Below are positions 36,526-46,092 of a stretch of DNA of 64,000 nt, piece by piece (within the stretch, counting starts at the first letter, position 1; every line of letters starts with the position of its first letter). The DNA is from Stenotrophomonas nitritireducens. Lineage in GTDB: Bacteria; Pseudomonadota; Gammaproteobacteria; Xanthomonadales; Xanthomonadaceae. The DNA lies in contig NZ_CP016756.1 in assembly GCF_001700965.1 (NCBI RefSeq), positions 2,143,501 through 2,207,500 on the forward strand, read 5' to 3'. The notes beneath the pieces were generated by a model that was not told the DNA's origin, did no database searches, and saw nothing but the letters and a program-made list of their open reading frames with translations. The translations under genes and the position numbers were made by a program.

Positions 36526-36978
36526 ATGACCCTGTCAGCTGCACTGCGTTTGTTCATTGCGGGGATGCTTTGTGTTGCCGGCAACGCGATGGCGGCGCCA
36601 CCGGATGCGGCCACGCTGCAGGCCATCGAGGCCACCGCTTACGACTATATGGACGGCCAGCTGGAAGGCGATGTGGCGCGGGTGACGCGCGCCCTGCACC
36701 CGGACCTGGCCAAGCGGAACATCGTTGCCAATCCGAATGAAACCCTGGGGCTGGGGCGGATGAGCTCGGATGAACTGATCCGCTTTACCCGCGAGGGTGC
36801 CTTGAAGACGCCGCGTGCGCGGTGGCAGCGATCGGTCACGGTGCTGCAGGTGGATGAGGATATCGCGACCGTGCGACTGGAAAGCCCGTGGTTCATCGAT
36901 CATCTGCAGATGGGCCGGTTTGATGGGCGCTGGGTGATCGTCAATGCCTTGTGGCATCGGAAGGTTCGGGGGGGTTGA
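36526..36978 (+). CDS. NTF2-like (putative lumazine-binding) secreted protein
   Basis: 150-residue protein with a signal peptide (MTLSAALRLFIAGMLCVAGN, cleavage after AMA). The mature domain ATAYDYMDGQLEGDVARVTR ALHP... and SPWFIDHLQMGRFDGRWVIV match the Lumazine_bd_2/SnoaL-like cone fold, a small-ligand-binding or enzyme-accessory domain. Ligand unknown. Start ATG 36526; the frame is open upstream to 36367 but without a ribosome-binding site for a longer form. Stands alone on the plus strand. Confidence 0.75.
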   Translation: MTLSAALRLFIAGMLCVAGNAMAAPPDAATLQAIEATAYDYMDGQLEGDVARVTRALHPDLAKRNIVANPNETLGLGRMSSDELIRFTREGALKTPRARWQRSVTVLQVDEDIATVRLESPWFIDHLQMGRFDGRWVIVNALWHRKVRGG

Positions 36979-37021
36979 GTGCTTTTGGGATGGGGCTTTG
37001 GGCTCTGCTTGTCAGGAGCTT

Positions 37022-37060
37022 CCCCCACCCCAACCCCTCCCCCGCAGGCGGGAGAGGGGC
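37022..37060. repeat. CCCACCCCAACCCC hairpin element
   Basis: CCCACCCCAACCCCTCCCCC then GCAGGCGGGAGAGGGG: same short REP as 11318-11355 and 16783-16822. Nothing else supported in 36979-37207. Confidence 0.6.
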
Positions 37061-37207
37061 TCTACTTCGTTCCGGCTTTGCTTCGTGCCCGCTCTGCTTG
37101 AGCCTGGCCTTGCTTCGTTCTCGCCTTTTTATTGAGCTGCCACTGAACAGACTCGGCAAAGCCCGTTATCGTATGCGGCTTCTGCCTGCAGCCCGCCGTG
37201 CCCGCCC

Positions 37208-38386
37208 ATGAGCCAGACCGACGTAGTGCCCTCCGCTTCAGAACATGGCAGCTGCGAGAACTGCCGCACGCCACTGCATGGCCACTTCTGCCATGGCTGC
37301 GGGCAGTCGGCGCATAACCCGTTGAAGAATTTCGGGCACGCGGTAGAGGAAGTATTCGAATCGTTCTGGCACCTGGACGGCCGCATCTTCCGCACCCTGC
37401 GCGACCTGCTGGTGCCGGGGCGGGTGACGGTCAACTTCCTCAAGGGCCAGCGCGTGGGCTACGTGCAGCCGCTGCGGCTGTTCGTGATCCTCACCATTTT
37501 CACCTTCTTCGTCGGCAAGCTGACCTTGCATGCCGATGACTTCGGCACTGGTAGCAATGCCGATCCGGCCTATGCCAAGGCGCAGACCGTGGCCGAGGTG
37601 GAGACGCTGCGTGCCGCGCAGATGGCGCAGATGGAACAGCAACAAAAGAGCAACCCTGCCGCAGCCGCCGCCTTTGCCATGGCCATTGCGGCGATCAATA
37701 CGGCGGCGGCCCAGCGCGCGGCCGAAATCGAAGCCGACGTGCAGCCCGCTGCCGCCGACGCCACCTCCTCGGCGGTAGCGCGTGCCAACCGCGCCGCCGC
37801 ACGCGCCGCTTCCGGCCAGCGCGGCACCTTCATCAACGTCCCGGTCAACGGCAAGCCCTGGGACGCGGAAACCAACCCCATCGTGCTCGATGGCTGGCCG
37901 CGCTTCGTCAGCAACTGGCTCAACCACCGCCTGGCCAATGGCCAGGCCAATGTCGACCGCATGGGCAGCAAGACCGACCTGTACGTGCAGGCCATTCTCA
38001 CCGCGCTGCCGGGCGCGCTGTTCTTCCTGATGCCGATCTTCGCGCTGGTATTGCGCATCGCCTATATGCGGCGACCGATGGGTTACCTGGAGCATCTGGT
38101 GGTGGCGCTGTACAGCCATTGCTGGCTGATGCTGGTGCTGCTGACCACCTTCCTCATTGCCGGCATCAGCGGTGCGATCGGCAACGCCGTGTTCAGTTCG
38201 ATCTGCGTCTGGCTGTATGTGCTGCTGTGGTTTGCGGTGCCGGTGTATCTGTTCTGGATGCAGCAGCGCGTCTACGGCGGCAACCCGATACTGACGATGC
38301 TGCGCTACACCTTCATCGGCGGCATCTATCTATTCCTGGTGACCTTCGTGGTGATGTACGCGGTGCTCGCCGGCGTCTCGGCCTGA
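37208..38386 (+). CDS. DUF3667 zinc-ribbon membrane protein
   Basis: 392-residue protein. An N-terminal zinc ribbon reads CENCRTPLHGHFCHGCGQSA (two Cys pairs), then FESFWHLDGRIFRTLRDLLV PGRV and the first membrane segment RLFVILTIFTFFVGKLTL. A long Ala-rich helical loop (about residues 115-210) separates it from four C-terminal membrane helices (TALPGALFFLMPIFALVL, LMLVLLTTFLIAGISG, VWLYVLLWFAVPVYLFW, FIGGIYLFLVTFVVMYAV). This is the standard DUF3667 architecture; function unknown. ATG at 37208 gives the zinc ribbon at the expected distance. Confidence 0.82.
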   Translation: MSQTDVVPSASEHGSCENCRTPLHGHFCHGCGQSAHNPLKNFGHAVEEVFESFWHLDGRIFRTLRDLLVPGRVTVNFLKGQRVGYVQPLRLFVILTIFTFFVGKLTLHADDFGTGSNADPAYAKAQTVAEVETLRAAQMAQMEQQQKSNPAAAAAFAMAIAAINTAAAQRAAEIEADVQPAAADATSSAVARANRAAARAASGQRGTFINVPVNGKPWDAETNPIVLDGWPRFVSNWLNHRLANGQANVDRMGSKTDLYVQAILTALPGALFFLMPIFALVLRIAYMRRPMGYLEHLVVALYSHCWLMLVLLTTFLIAGISGAIGNAVFSSICVWLYVLLWFAVPVYLFWMQQRVYGGNPILTMLRYTFIGGIYLFLVTFVVMYAVLAGVSA

Positions 38387-38392
38387 TTCAAC

Positions 38393-38490
38393 GTAGCCGG
38401 GTAAGCGCAGCGCACCCGGGAAGCGGCGATCAGAAGTTCTTTCCGACCAGCCAGCCACAACCCCGGGTGCGCTGCGCTTGCCCGGGCTAC
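38393..38490. repeat. Inverted pair of GTAG-type REPs
   Basis: 38393-38420 (GTAGCCGGGTAAGCGCAGCG...) and 38462-38490 (CCCGGGTGCGCTGCGCTTGC..., ending CTAC) face each other across 41 bp. Together they could fold into one long stem. Lies between convergent genes DUF3667 and rlmF. Confidence 0.75.
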
Positions 38491-38511
38491 GGTGTTTGTG
38501 GATGCAACGGT

Positions 38512-39501
38512 TCAAGCCTGCGCTTGCTGCAGCCAATCCTTGCGCACATCAGCTGAGTGGAAACTCCAGGCAACAAAGCGGCTCTGCTTGTTGCCCTGTG
38601 CCATCGGCACTTCGCGCACCTCGGCGGCGCCCGCCTTGCCCAACTGCTTGTGGATGTCGGCCAGGTGCTCACTCTTGGCAACCAGCGAACTGAACCACAA
38701 CACCTGCTGCTGGATGTCCACGCTTTCGCGGATCATCCGCCGCAGGAAAGAAGCCTCGCCGCCGGTGCACCACAGCTCATTGGCCTGACCACCGAAATTG
38801 AGCGGCGGGGGCTTGCTGGCGCGTGCCTGCGTGCCACCCAGGTTGCGCAGCTTGCGTTGGCTGCCTTGCGCCGCTTCCTTGGCCGAGGCGTGGAAGGGCG
38901 GGTTGCACATGGTCAGCTCGAAACGCTCATCGGCCTGCAACAGGCCGGCGAACAGATTGCCGCGCGCCGGCTGCAGTCGCAGCGCGATGCGTCCACCGAG
39001 GCCGTTGGCCTGCACATTGGCATTGGCGGCCTGCAGCGCGTCGGCATCGATATCGCTGCCGAGAAAACGCCAGCCGTATTCGGCCTGCCCCAGCAACGGA
39101 TAGATGCAGTTGGCGCCAACCCCAATATCCAGCGCGCGCACGCCGGGGCCGCGTGGAATCACCCCGTTGTTGTCTGCCGCCAGCAGATCGGCCAGGCCGT
39201 GCAGATAGTCCACCCTGCCCGGCACCGGCGGGCAAAGATAGCCGTCCGGGATATCCCAATGCCGGATGCCGTAGTCACTGGCCAGCAGCGCGCGGTTGAG
39301 CTCGCGCACGGCCACAGGCTTGCTGAAATCGATGCTGTCTGTGCCTGCCGGGGTGCGGATCAGGTGCGCACGCAAGGCCGGATTCACCGCAACCAGCCGC
39401 ACCAGGTCGTAACGGCCCTGGTGGCGATTGCGCGGATGCAGCAGCGGCTGTGCCGATGCAGCGGCAGGCTTGGCACGGGGGCGTTGAGGCGAAGAAGTCA
39501 T
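38512..39501 (-). CDS. rlmF: 23S rRNA (adenine(1618)-N(6))-methyltransferase RlmF
   Basis: 329-residue SAM-dependent methyltransferase. Conserved RlmF N-terminal pattern LHPRNRHQGRYDLVRLVAVN, IDFSKPVAVRELNRALLASD and the SAM motif VRALDIGVGANCIYPLLGQA. The catalytic motif IV is NPPF (MCNPPFHASAKEAAQGSQRK), the hallmark of N6-adenine methyltransferases. Length is usual. ATG 39501 is preferred to the in-frame Met at 39528. Modifies A1618 of 23S rRNA in the E. coli orthologue. Confidence 0.93.
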   Translation of the reverse strand: MTSSPQRPRAKPAAASAQPLLHPRNRHQGRYDLVRLVAVNPALRAHLIRTPAGTDSIDFSKPVAVRELNRALLASDYGIRHWDIPDGYLCPPVPGRVDYLHGLADLLAADNNGVIPRGPGVRALDIGVGANCIYPLLGQAEYGWRFLGSDIDADALQAANANVQANGLGGRIALRLQPARGNLFAGLLQADERFELTMCNPPFHASAKEAAQGSQRKLRNLGGTQARASKPPPLNFGGQANELWCTGGEASFLRRMIRESVDIQQQVLWFSSLVAKSEHLADIHKQLGKAGAAEVREVPMAQGNKQSRFVAWSFHSADVRKDWLQQAQA

Positions 39502-39536
39502 GTGCGTATTGGAACAAACCGGAGACATTGGTTGTT

Positions 39537-39562
39537 TGTAGGAGCGGCGTCAGCCGCGAAGC
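39537..39562 (+). repeat. 26-bp TGTAGGAGCGGCGTCAGCCG-class repeat
   Basis: TGTAGGAGCGGCGTCAGCCG then CGAAGC; hairpin CGGCGTCAGCCG inside. Forward copy of the family inserted in the mrfB-like gene. Confidence 0.75.
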
Positions 39563-39691
39563 ACGTACATCATCAGATCACGCCCGCTTCTGGCGCTTCA
39601 GCAAACGCGACTTCGCGGCTGATCGCATCCACGGACCAAGATTCAGACATTTGCCTGCACGACGCAGATGCAAGATCCGCAGCGACAAGCC

Positions 39692-39735
39692 TACCCCTCC
39701 CCAACCCTCCCCTTTGCTGCGCAAAAGGGAGGGAG
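39692..39735. repeat. Half of the ACCCCTCCCC-AACCCT MITE-like element
   Basis: ACCCCTCCCCAACCCTCCCC then a TTTGCTGCGCAAA hairpin and GGGAGGGAGC. It matches the left half of 47258-47355; the right 22-bp end is missing. Nothing else seen in 39502-39780. Confidence 0.6.
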
Positions 39736-39780
39736 CAGACGCCGGGGCGCTGAAGCACCCTGACCCAGACACATACAGCC

Positions 39781-40464
39781 TCAACCAGCGGCTGTTGCCT
39801 TGCCCAGATCCAACCCCTGCACGTTCTGCAGCAGCTGCGCGCCATCTACGCCCACGCGCAGCGCCAGCGCGGCGGCAATCGCCGCATATGCATCACCCAG
39901 CACTTCGGTCTCGTTCTGGCTGGCATCGATGAGCTGCTTATTGGGCAGATCGAGCTGCTGGAAGATCAACCGGCAGCGCTCCAGGTTCTGTGCGGTCTCG
40001 AAGTGGTTGGGCTTGTCGCCACGGGCGCGGATACGCTCAAGCCCCTGTTCCGGCAGCAGGTCCAGCAACAGCAGCAGGTTCGGGCGCGGGGCGAAATCAT
40101 TGGCCTGCAGCATCTGGTCCAGCGGCAAGCCGGCCGCGCCCTGGTAGGCCACCATCGACGGGAAGTAGCGGTCGAGGATGACGATCTCGCCCCGGGCCAG
40201 GGCCGGTGCAATGACATCTTCCACATGCTGGCGGCGGTCATGCAGCAGGTATTCCACCTCCTGCTCGGGGCTCAGCCGGCCAGTGGCGGCGGTGGCGCGC
40301 AGGCGTGTGCCCCAAGGGCCGTTGGTCGGTTCCTTGCCCAGTACGACCACTGCCCCTGCATCGCGCAGGTGCTGGGCCAAGGCATGGGCAAGCGTGGTCT
40401 TGCCGGCGCCATCAATGCCTTCGATGGCAATGAGCAGGCCGCCGGGAATCTGTTGGTTATCCAT
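39781..40464 (-). CDS. tmk: Thymidylate kinase
   Basis: 227-residue dTMP kinase, phosphorylating dTMP to dTDP with ATP. P-loop [18 protein letters not shown] (about residues 16-24), the DR motif in [20 protein letters not shown], and the C-terminal [19 protein letters not shown] with the usual LID arginines. [17 protein letters not shown] is the substrate-base region. ATG 40462-40464 is chosen; an in-frame upstream Met at 40527 overlaps nothing but lacks similarity. No holB or other replication genes adjoin it, so this is not the usual tmk-holB context. Confidence 0.92.
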   Translation of the reverse strand: MDNQQIPGGLLIAIEGIDGAGKTTLAHALAQHLRDAGAVVVLGKEPTNGPWGTRLRATAATGRLSPEQEVEYLLHDRRQHVEDVIAPALARGEIVILDRYFPSMVAYQGAAGLPLDQMLQANDFAPRPNLLLLLDLLPEQGLERIRARGDKPNHFETAQNLERCRLIFQQLDLPNKQLIDASQNETEVLGDAYAAIAAALALRVGVDGAQLLQNVQGLDLGKATAAG

Positions 40465-40552
40465 GGGCGCTACTTTAATCGGATCCGGCCGATACCACAC
40501 GGCTGGACAGGCCCGCAGCATGACCAACCGCCATGTCTGGAACAGTCCGCCG

Positions 40553-41035
40553 TCAGCGCTCGGGCGCGGTGCAGCCGTTGGCGGCGCAGTAGTCTGCGGC
40601 CCGCTGGCGCTCCTGTTCGCTTAGCTCCGGCGGCGGCCGGGCGATGGCGGACTGGATCTGGTCCGGGCCGCCAGTGAGCTTGTTCAGGCCCTGCGCGGCC
40701 TTGGTAACGCCGTAGACGATGCCCATCATCACGTAGCCGCCGCTCATGCCCACCTGCTCGGGCGTGGGTGGCTCGCTCCAGTTCTTGCTGAACCGGTTGG
40801 GTGCGGGCTGCACCGGGTTCTTGAAGCGGTACAGGTCCAGCGGCTGGTCGTCTTCGGGCTTGATGGCACGCACCTCGCCCAGGGTGGTGACGTTGTCCTG
40901 CGGCGGCACCGCGCTTGTCCCGGCCTGATCCACCGCAGGCGCAGGCTCGGCAGGCGTTGCCTGCTGTGCGTGTGCCGTTCCGGCCAGCATCATCCCTGCC
41001 ACCACTGCTCCCTGCCATGCGCGTGCTGCCACCAC
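40553..41035 (-). CDS. Small secreted hypothetical protein
   Basis: 160-residue protein starting at GTG (41035; the second GTG is an alternative). Signal peptide [23 protein letters not shown]. The mature part is Pro/Ala-rich ([14 protein letters not shown]), then [20 protein letters not shown] and a helical C-terminus with a pair of cysteines ([13 protein letters not shown]). No recognised domain. Downstream of the prolyl oligopeptidase gene on the same strand, with an 82-bp gap. Confidence 0.6.
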   Translation of the reverse strand: MVAARAWQGAVVAGMMLAGTAHAQQATPAEPAPAVDQAGTSAVPPQDNVTTLGEVRAIKPEDDQPLDLYRFKNPVQPAPNRFSKNWSEPPTPEQVGMSGGYVMMGIVYGVTKAAQGLNKLTGGPDQIQSAIARPPPELSEQERQRAADYCAANGCTAPER

Positions 41036-41117
41036 TGCCGCCTCTCGCCGTTACCCGAACAGGCAGGATACGGATACAAGCTTCAGATTTTGTTGCGTGC
41101 GCTGAACGTGATCGCAT

Positions 41118-43256
41118 TCACTTCGTGATCGGCGGCGCCGGCATGTCCAGCGCCTTGGCGGCAAACGCCAACCGGTCCGCGCCGGCCTGTACCGCCTGCG
41201 ATACGCCGCCACCGCCGCCATGGCCGGCGCCCTCCACCACCGACAGCAGCACGGGGACATCCGCAGCAGCAACCGACTGCAGCCGCGCGGCGAACTTGAA
41301 GCTGTGCGCCGGCGCTACCCGGTCGTCGGTATCGGCGGTGGTGATCAAGGTTGGTGGATAGGCCTGGCCGGCGTGCAGGTTGTGGCACGGCGAATAGGCC
41401 AGCAGCACCCGCAGCATTTTCGGGTCGTCCGGCGAACCGTATTCTTCCGACCACAAGGCGCCATTGCTGAAGTGCGGGTAGCGCAGCATGTCCAGCACCG
41501 CCACATCCGGCAGCGCTGCACCCAGCAGCCCCGGGCGTTGGGTGATCGCCGCGCCCACCAGCAAGCCGCCGTTGCTGGCGCCGGAGGCCACCACGCGGCC
41601 GGGCGCGGTCCAGCCGCGCGCGATCAGTTGATCGGCCGCGTCGAAATAGGCATCGAACACGGCCTGCTTGCGCTCGCGCATGCCGGCGCGGTGCCAGGCC
41701 TCACCGTATTCGCCGCCGCCGGGCAGGGTGACATACGCATACACGCCGCCCATATCCATCCACACCACGTCTTCGGCCGAGAATGACGGCGTGCTGCTCA
41801 GGCCGAAGCCACCGTAGCCACGCAGCAGTACCGGCGTCCGTGATGAGGGCTGCAGGTCGCCACGACGCACCACGAACATCGACAGCAACTTGCCATCACG
41901 TGCGCGGAACCGCAGCTGCTCGGTGACATAGTCCTGCGGCGTCACCGGCACCGCCGGTTGCCAGGTCGGCAGCAGTGCCTGTGTGGCCCGCGTATAGCGC
42001 CATTGCGCGGTGGGCCTGGCAAACGAGGTGAACTGGAAATCCACGCTGGCACGGTCATCGGCAACGGTGATTGCATGAACGCTGCCCTTGTCCGGCAAGC
42101 GCACCTCTTCGCGCTTGCCGGTGTCGGCATCCACCAGCAGCACGTGGTCCGCCGCATCCTGCAGCAGCGTCACCACCAGCAGGCCGTCGCTGACAAATGC
42201 CTGTTTGATCACCCCGCCATCGCTGGCGAATATTTCCTGCGGCGCTGCCTCGGGCTGGTCGGCACGCACCATCACTACGCGGTCGCCGCGTCCACCTTCA
42301 TTGGTCTGGAAGTACAGGCGGTCATCGCGTGCGCCGGCATAGCGGTAACTCACGCCCACCCGTTCGCTGCGCTGGAACGGCCGCCACAGCGGGCCACCGG
42401 GCAGCGCGCGGATGCCGACAAAGGCGCCGCCGCCGGTATAGCCGCTGTTGATCACCAGCCAGCGCCCATTGCCGGACAGGCCGGCCTGGAACAGATGGTC
42501 CGGTGTTTCCGGTTGGGCGTAGACCACGCTGTCCTGCGCCGTGGGCGTGCCCAGCACATGCCGGGCCAGGTACTGGTTGCGGTTGCCGGCGGTGAACTCG
42601 CTACCCATGGCCGGTTCCGGGAAGCGGGTGTAGTACAGGCTGCGGCTATCGGCTGACCAGAATGCATCGCTGAACTTGTTCCAGCGCAGTTGATCGGGCA
42701 GCAACGATTCACTGGCGATATCCATCACCTGCCAGCTGCGCCAGTCCGATCCCGAACTGCGGGTGCCATAGGCCAGGTAGCGGCCATCGGGCGAAATGCT
42801 CCAGCCCGACAACGCGACACGGCCTTTCGCATCCCAGCGCAGGGGATCAAGCAGACGCCGTGCAGGCTGGCCATCAACGGCTAGCCACAGGCTGACCTGC
42901 TCATCACCTGCCGCGCGTCCGCTGTAGAACGTGCGGTTGCCCACACGGCGCGGCAATGACCTGCTCTCCACCTTCGCCAGCGCCTGCAGGCGCGTGACGA
43001 TGGCGGCGCGCAAGGCAATGCCATCCAGGAACCGGCGGCTGGTCGCGTTCTGCGCTGCCACCCAGGCGGCAACCTCGGCCGACTGGCGCGGGTCCTGTTC
43101 CAGCCAGCGGTAGGGATCGCGGAGGGTCTGCCCGCCGACACTGTCCTCGACCGGCTGCACCGGCGTGGCCGGATAGTCCAAACCGCCGGTTGCCGCCCCT
43201 GCAGGCGCCACGCAAGCCAGGATAGTCAGCAACCAGACGAAGCAGAAACGGTGCAT
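41118..43256 (-). CDS. Secreted prolyl oligopeptidase (S9A)
   Basis: 712-residue serine peptidase with a signal peptide (MHRFCFVWLLTILACVAPAG). The N-terminal YPATPVQPVEDSVGGQTLRD PYRWLE motif is the POP signature, followed by a seven-bladed propeller region and a C-terminal alpha/beta hydrolase. Catalytic Ser is in VVASGASNGGLLVGAAITQR (about 561), Asp in DTDDRVAPAHSFKFAARLQ (about 643) and His in VEGAGHGGGGG (about 677). Cleaves short proline-containing peptides in the periplasm. Length matches the family. It is yet another exported peptidase in a window already rich in them, though not linked to the TldD region. Confidence 0.93.
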   Translation of the reverse strand: MHRFCFVWLLTILACVAPAGAATGGLDYPATPVQPVEDSVGGQTLRDPYRWLEQDPRQSAEVAAWVAAQNATSRRFLDGIALRAAIVTRLQALAKVESRSLPRRVGNRTFYSGRAAGDEQVSLWLAVDGQPARRLLDPLRWDAKGRVALSGWSISPDGRYLAYGTRSSGSDWRSWQVMDIASESLLPDQLRWNKFSDAFWSADSRSLYYTRFPEPAMGSEFTAGNRNQYLARHVLGTPTAQDSVVYAQPETPDHLFQAGLSGNGRWLVINSGYTGGGAFVGIRALPGGPLWRPFQRSERVGVSYRYAGARDDRLYFQTNEGGRGDRVVMVRADQPEAAPQEIFASDGGVIKQAFVSDGLLVVTLLQDAADHVLLVDADTGKREEVRLPDKGSVHAITVADDRASVDFQFTSFARPTAQWRYTRATQALLPTWQPAVPVTPQDYVTEQLRFRARDGKLLSMFVVRRGDLQPSSRTPVLLRGYGGFGLSSTPSFSAEDVVWMDMGGVYAYVTLPGGGEYGEAWHRAGMRERKQAVFDAYFDAADQLIARGWTAPGRVVASGASNGGLLVGAAITQRPGLLGAALPDVAVLDMLRYPHFSNGALWSEEYGSPDDPKMLRVLLAYSPCHNLHAGQAYPPTLITTADTDDRVAPAHSFKFAARLQSVAAADVPVLLSVVEGAGHGGGGGVSQAVQAGADRLAFAAKALDMPAPPITK

Positions 43257-43608
43257 GCATGCTACCCAGCAGAATGATCCTGCTATCTAGCCATGGCCGC
43301 GCAGCGCTGTATTGAACGCAGACGCCGGCGGCAATGCGGGGCTCGGCACAAATGCGGCTGCCGTAGCGGAACCGCCTGCCGGCGCCGGCCTCGGCAGCTG
43401 CCAGAGACAATCCGCCCCGCCTCTCTTGCGACCCATTCAGCCGAACATCCGCCGCGGCATCGACCGCAGCCGCGCCGCCTTGCCCCGGCCTTGCGGCACG
43501 GACGGCGCACATCTACGCGGGACAGCATCAGCGTTGCGGCCCATCGGTGTCTCACGGGGTGAGACACCCTTGTGGTTCCATAGTGATCTTTGATCGGCAG
43601 TTGCGTGC
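43257..43608. other. 352-bp spacer upstream of the mrfA-like gene, with one strong palindrome
   Basis: No coding sequence is supported. The short open frames on both strands are Arg/Ala-rich artefacts of GC content. The main feature is the 9-bp inverted repeat at 43546-43568 described separately. Confidence 0.45.
43546..43568. promoter_or_regulatory. Perfect 9-bp palindrome upstream of the mrfA-like gene
   Basis: GGTGTCTCA (43546-43554) and TGAGACACC (43560-43568) flank a 5-base CGGGG loop and end 41 bp before the helicase start codon. No LexA box is recognisable. Could be an operator or an mRNA hairpin in the leader; the function is unknown. Confidence 0.45.
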
Positions 43609-46092
43609 ATGGCGTTTTCCCTCGCTCCCCGCACCGAAGCCAGCGAACGGGCGCTGGCAACCACCGATGGCCTGCCCTCGCGTGACGGCTCGCTGCTCGG
43701 CCAGCGGCTGGCGCGGCGCTACAAGGATCGGGTGACAGGCAGTTTCACCATTCCCGGCCGTGAGGGCAGCTATGCGCCCATTCCCGACGACGTGCCCGAG
43801 GCGCTGAAAGCCGCCCTCAAGGCGCGCGGCATCGAGCAGCTGTACTCGCACCAGGCCGAAGCTTGGGACGCCAGCCAGCGCGGTGAGCACGTCGCCATCG
43901 TCACCCCCACCGCATCCGGCAAGTCGCTGTGCTACACGCTGCCGGTTGTGAGCGCGGCGATGCAGGGCAACGCCAAGGCGCTCTACCTGTTCCCGACCAA
44001 GGCCTTGGCGCAGGACCAGGTGGCCGAGCTGTTGGAGCTGAACCGGGCCGGCGATCTGGGCGTCAAAGCCTTCACCTTCGACGGCGACACCCCCGGCGAT
44101 GCGCGGCAGGCGATCCGCCTGCACGGCGACATCGTGGTCAGCAACCCGGACATGCTCCACCAGGCCATCCTGCCGCATCACACCAAGTGGGCGCAGTTCT
44201 TCGAGAACCTGCGCTATGTGGTGATCGATGAGATCCACACCTATCGCGGCGTGTTCGGCAGCCATGTCACCAATGTACTGCGCCGGCTCAAGCGCATCTG
44301 CGCGTTCTACGGTGTGCAACCGCAATTCATCCTGTGCTCGGCCACCATCGGCAACCCGCATGCGCATGCCGAGGCGCTGGTCGAAGAGAAGGTGCACGCC
44401 ATCACCGAATCCGGCGCACCCACCGGCCCCAAGCACGTGCTGTTGTGGAACCCGCCGGTCATCAACCCGGACCTGGGCCTGCGTGCGTCCGCCCGTTCGC
44501 AGGCCAACCGCATCGCCCGCATCGCGATCAAGAGCGGGCTGAAGACGCTGGTGTTCGCGCAGACGCGCTTGATGGTGGAGGTGCTGACCAAATACCTGAA
44601 GGACATCTTCGACAACGACCCGCGCAAGCCGGCACGCATCCGCGCCTATCGCGGTGGCTACCTGCCCACCGAGCGCCGCGAGGTGGAACGGGCGATGCGC
44701 GCAGGCAACATCGATGGCATCGTCAGCACCTCGGCGTTGGAGCTGGGCGTGGATATCGGTGCGCTGGATGTGGTCATCCTCAATGGCTATCCGGGCAGCG
44801 TTGCCGCCACCTGGCAGCGCTTCGGCCGCGCCGGCCGTCGCCAGCAGGCGGCGCTGGGCGTGATGGTGGCCAGCAGCCAGCCGCTGGACCAGTACGTGGT
44901 GCGGCATCCGGATTTCTTCGCCAATGCCACGCCCGAGCACGCACGCATCTCGCCGGACCAGCCGCTGATCCTGTTCGATCACATCCGCTGCGCCGCATTC
45001 GAACTGCCGTTCCTGGCCGGTGAACCGTTCGGTCCGATCGACCCGCTGGTATTCCTGCAGGCGCTGGCCGAAACCGAAGTGGTGCACCAGGAAGGCGACC
45101 GCTGGGAGTGGATTGCCGACAGCTACCCAGCAAACGCGGTGAGCCTGCGCGCGGTGGCCGATGGCAACTTCGTGGTGGTGGACCGCAGCGACGGCAAGCA
45201 GCAGATCATCGCCGAGGTGGATTATTCCGCCGCCGCACTCACCCTGTACGAAGGCGCCATCCACATGGTGCAGAGCACGCCGTATCAAGTGGAGCGGCTG
45301 GACTGGGATGGCCGCAAGGCCTACGTCACCCGCACGCACGTGGACTACTACACCGACAGCATCGACTACACCAAGCTCAAGGTGCTGGACCGTTTCGACG
45401 GCAACGGCGCCGGCCGTGGCGATTCGCACCATGGCGAAGTGCATGTGGTGCGGCGCGTGGCCGGCTACAAGAAGATCCGCTATTACACGCACGAAAATAT
45501 CGGCTACGGCCCGGTCAACCTGCCCGACCAGGAACTGCATACCACCGCGGTGTGGTGGCAGTTGCCGCAGGCCACGCTGCTGCGCAGCTTCGCGCAGAAG
45601 CAGGACGCGCTGGATGGTTTCCTCGGCGCGGCCTATGCGCTGCATATCGTCGCCACCGTCGCGGTGATGGCCGATGCGCGCGATCTTCAGAAGGCAGTGG
45701 GCAACGGCGATGGCGCCTGGTTCGCGGTGGCCGACCAGACCGGCCGCGGCCAGCTGCGCGGCAATGAAGCCGGCGAAGGCACGGTGGAGCTGATGCAGAG
45801 TTTCGTGCCGACGGTTTATCTCTACGACAACTTCCCCGGCGGTGTTGGCCTCAGCGAGCCGTTGTGGCAGCGCCAGGGCGAACTGGTGACACGTGCCCTG
45901 GAGCTGGTGGAGCGCTGCGACTGCAATGCCGGCTGCCCGGCCTGCGTCGGCCCGGTGCTGGCCGCGCAGGAAGAGGAGAAGGGCGAAACGCCGCGCTCGT
46001 TGGCCTTGAAGGTGTTGTCGCTGCTGTCGGCCGAGCGTTGCGATCAGGTGCAGCCGGTCAGCGTGGACGAGGCACTCGATCTGCTGCCATGA
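43609..46092 (+). CDS. mrfA: MrfA/Hrq1-like DEAH-box DNA helicase with DUF1998 domain
   Basis: 827-residue superfamily 2 helicase. Motif I is TPTASGKS (about residues 99-106), motif II VVIDEIH, motif III SAT, motif VI QRFGRAGRR. The C-terminal DUF1998 region carries CDCNAGCPACVGP (four Cys, about 770-780), the zinc site of B. subtilis MrfA (YprA) and yeast Hrq1. Those enzymes unwind DNA in nucleotide excision-like repair of mitomycin crosslinks. It overlaps the next gene by 4 bp; that gene encodes an RNase H-fold nuclease like MrfB, the established partner. Homology by motif and context is strong; activity here is inferred. Symbol follows the B. subtilis name. Confidence 0.88.
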   Translation: MAFSLAPRTEASERALATTDGLPSRDGSLLGQRLARRYKDRVTGSFTIPGREGSYAPIPDDVPEALKAALKARGIEQLYSHQAEAWDASQRGEHVAIVTPTASGKSLCYTLPVVSAAMQGNAKALYLFPTKALAQDQVAELLELNRAGDLGVKAFTFDGDTPGDARQAIRLHGDIVVSNPDMLHQAILPHHTKWAQFFENLRYVVIDEIHTYRGVFGSHVTNVLRRLKRICAFYGVQPQFILCSATIGNPHAHAEALVEEKVHAITESGAPTGPKHVLLWNPPVINPDLGLRASARSQANRIARIAIKSGLKTLVFAQTRLMVEVLTKYLKDIFDNDPRKPARIRAYRGGYLPTERREVERAMRAGNIDGIVSTSALELGVDIGALDVVILNGYPGSVAATWQRFGRAGRRQQAALGVMVASSQPLDQYVVRHPDFFANATPEHARISPDQPLILFDHIRCAAFELPFLAGEPFGPIDPLVFLQALAETEVVHQEGDRWEWIADSYPANAVSLRAVADGNFVVVDRSDGKQQIIAEVDYSAAALTLYEGAIHMVQSTPYQVERLDWDGRKAYVTRTHVDYYTDSIDYTKLKVLDRFDGNGAGRGDSHHGEVHVVRRVAGYKKIRYYTHENIGYGPVNLPDQELHTTAVWWQLPQATLLRSFAQKQDALDGFLGAAYALHIVATVAVMADARDLQKAVGNGDGAWFAVADQTGRGQLRGNEAGEGTVELMQSFVPTVYLYDNFPGGVGLSEPLWQRQGELVTRALELVERCDCNAGCPACVGPVLAAQEEEKGETPRSLALKVLSLLSAERCDQVQPVSVDEALDLLP

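Noticed and set aside
43293..43593. Short Arg/Ala-rich frames upstream of mrfA
   Set aside because: Overlap each other in several frames on both strands; typical GC artefact.
43552..45645. 697-codon minus-strand frame
   Set aside because: Shadow of the mrfA-like helicase gene; no recognisable protein.
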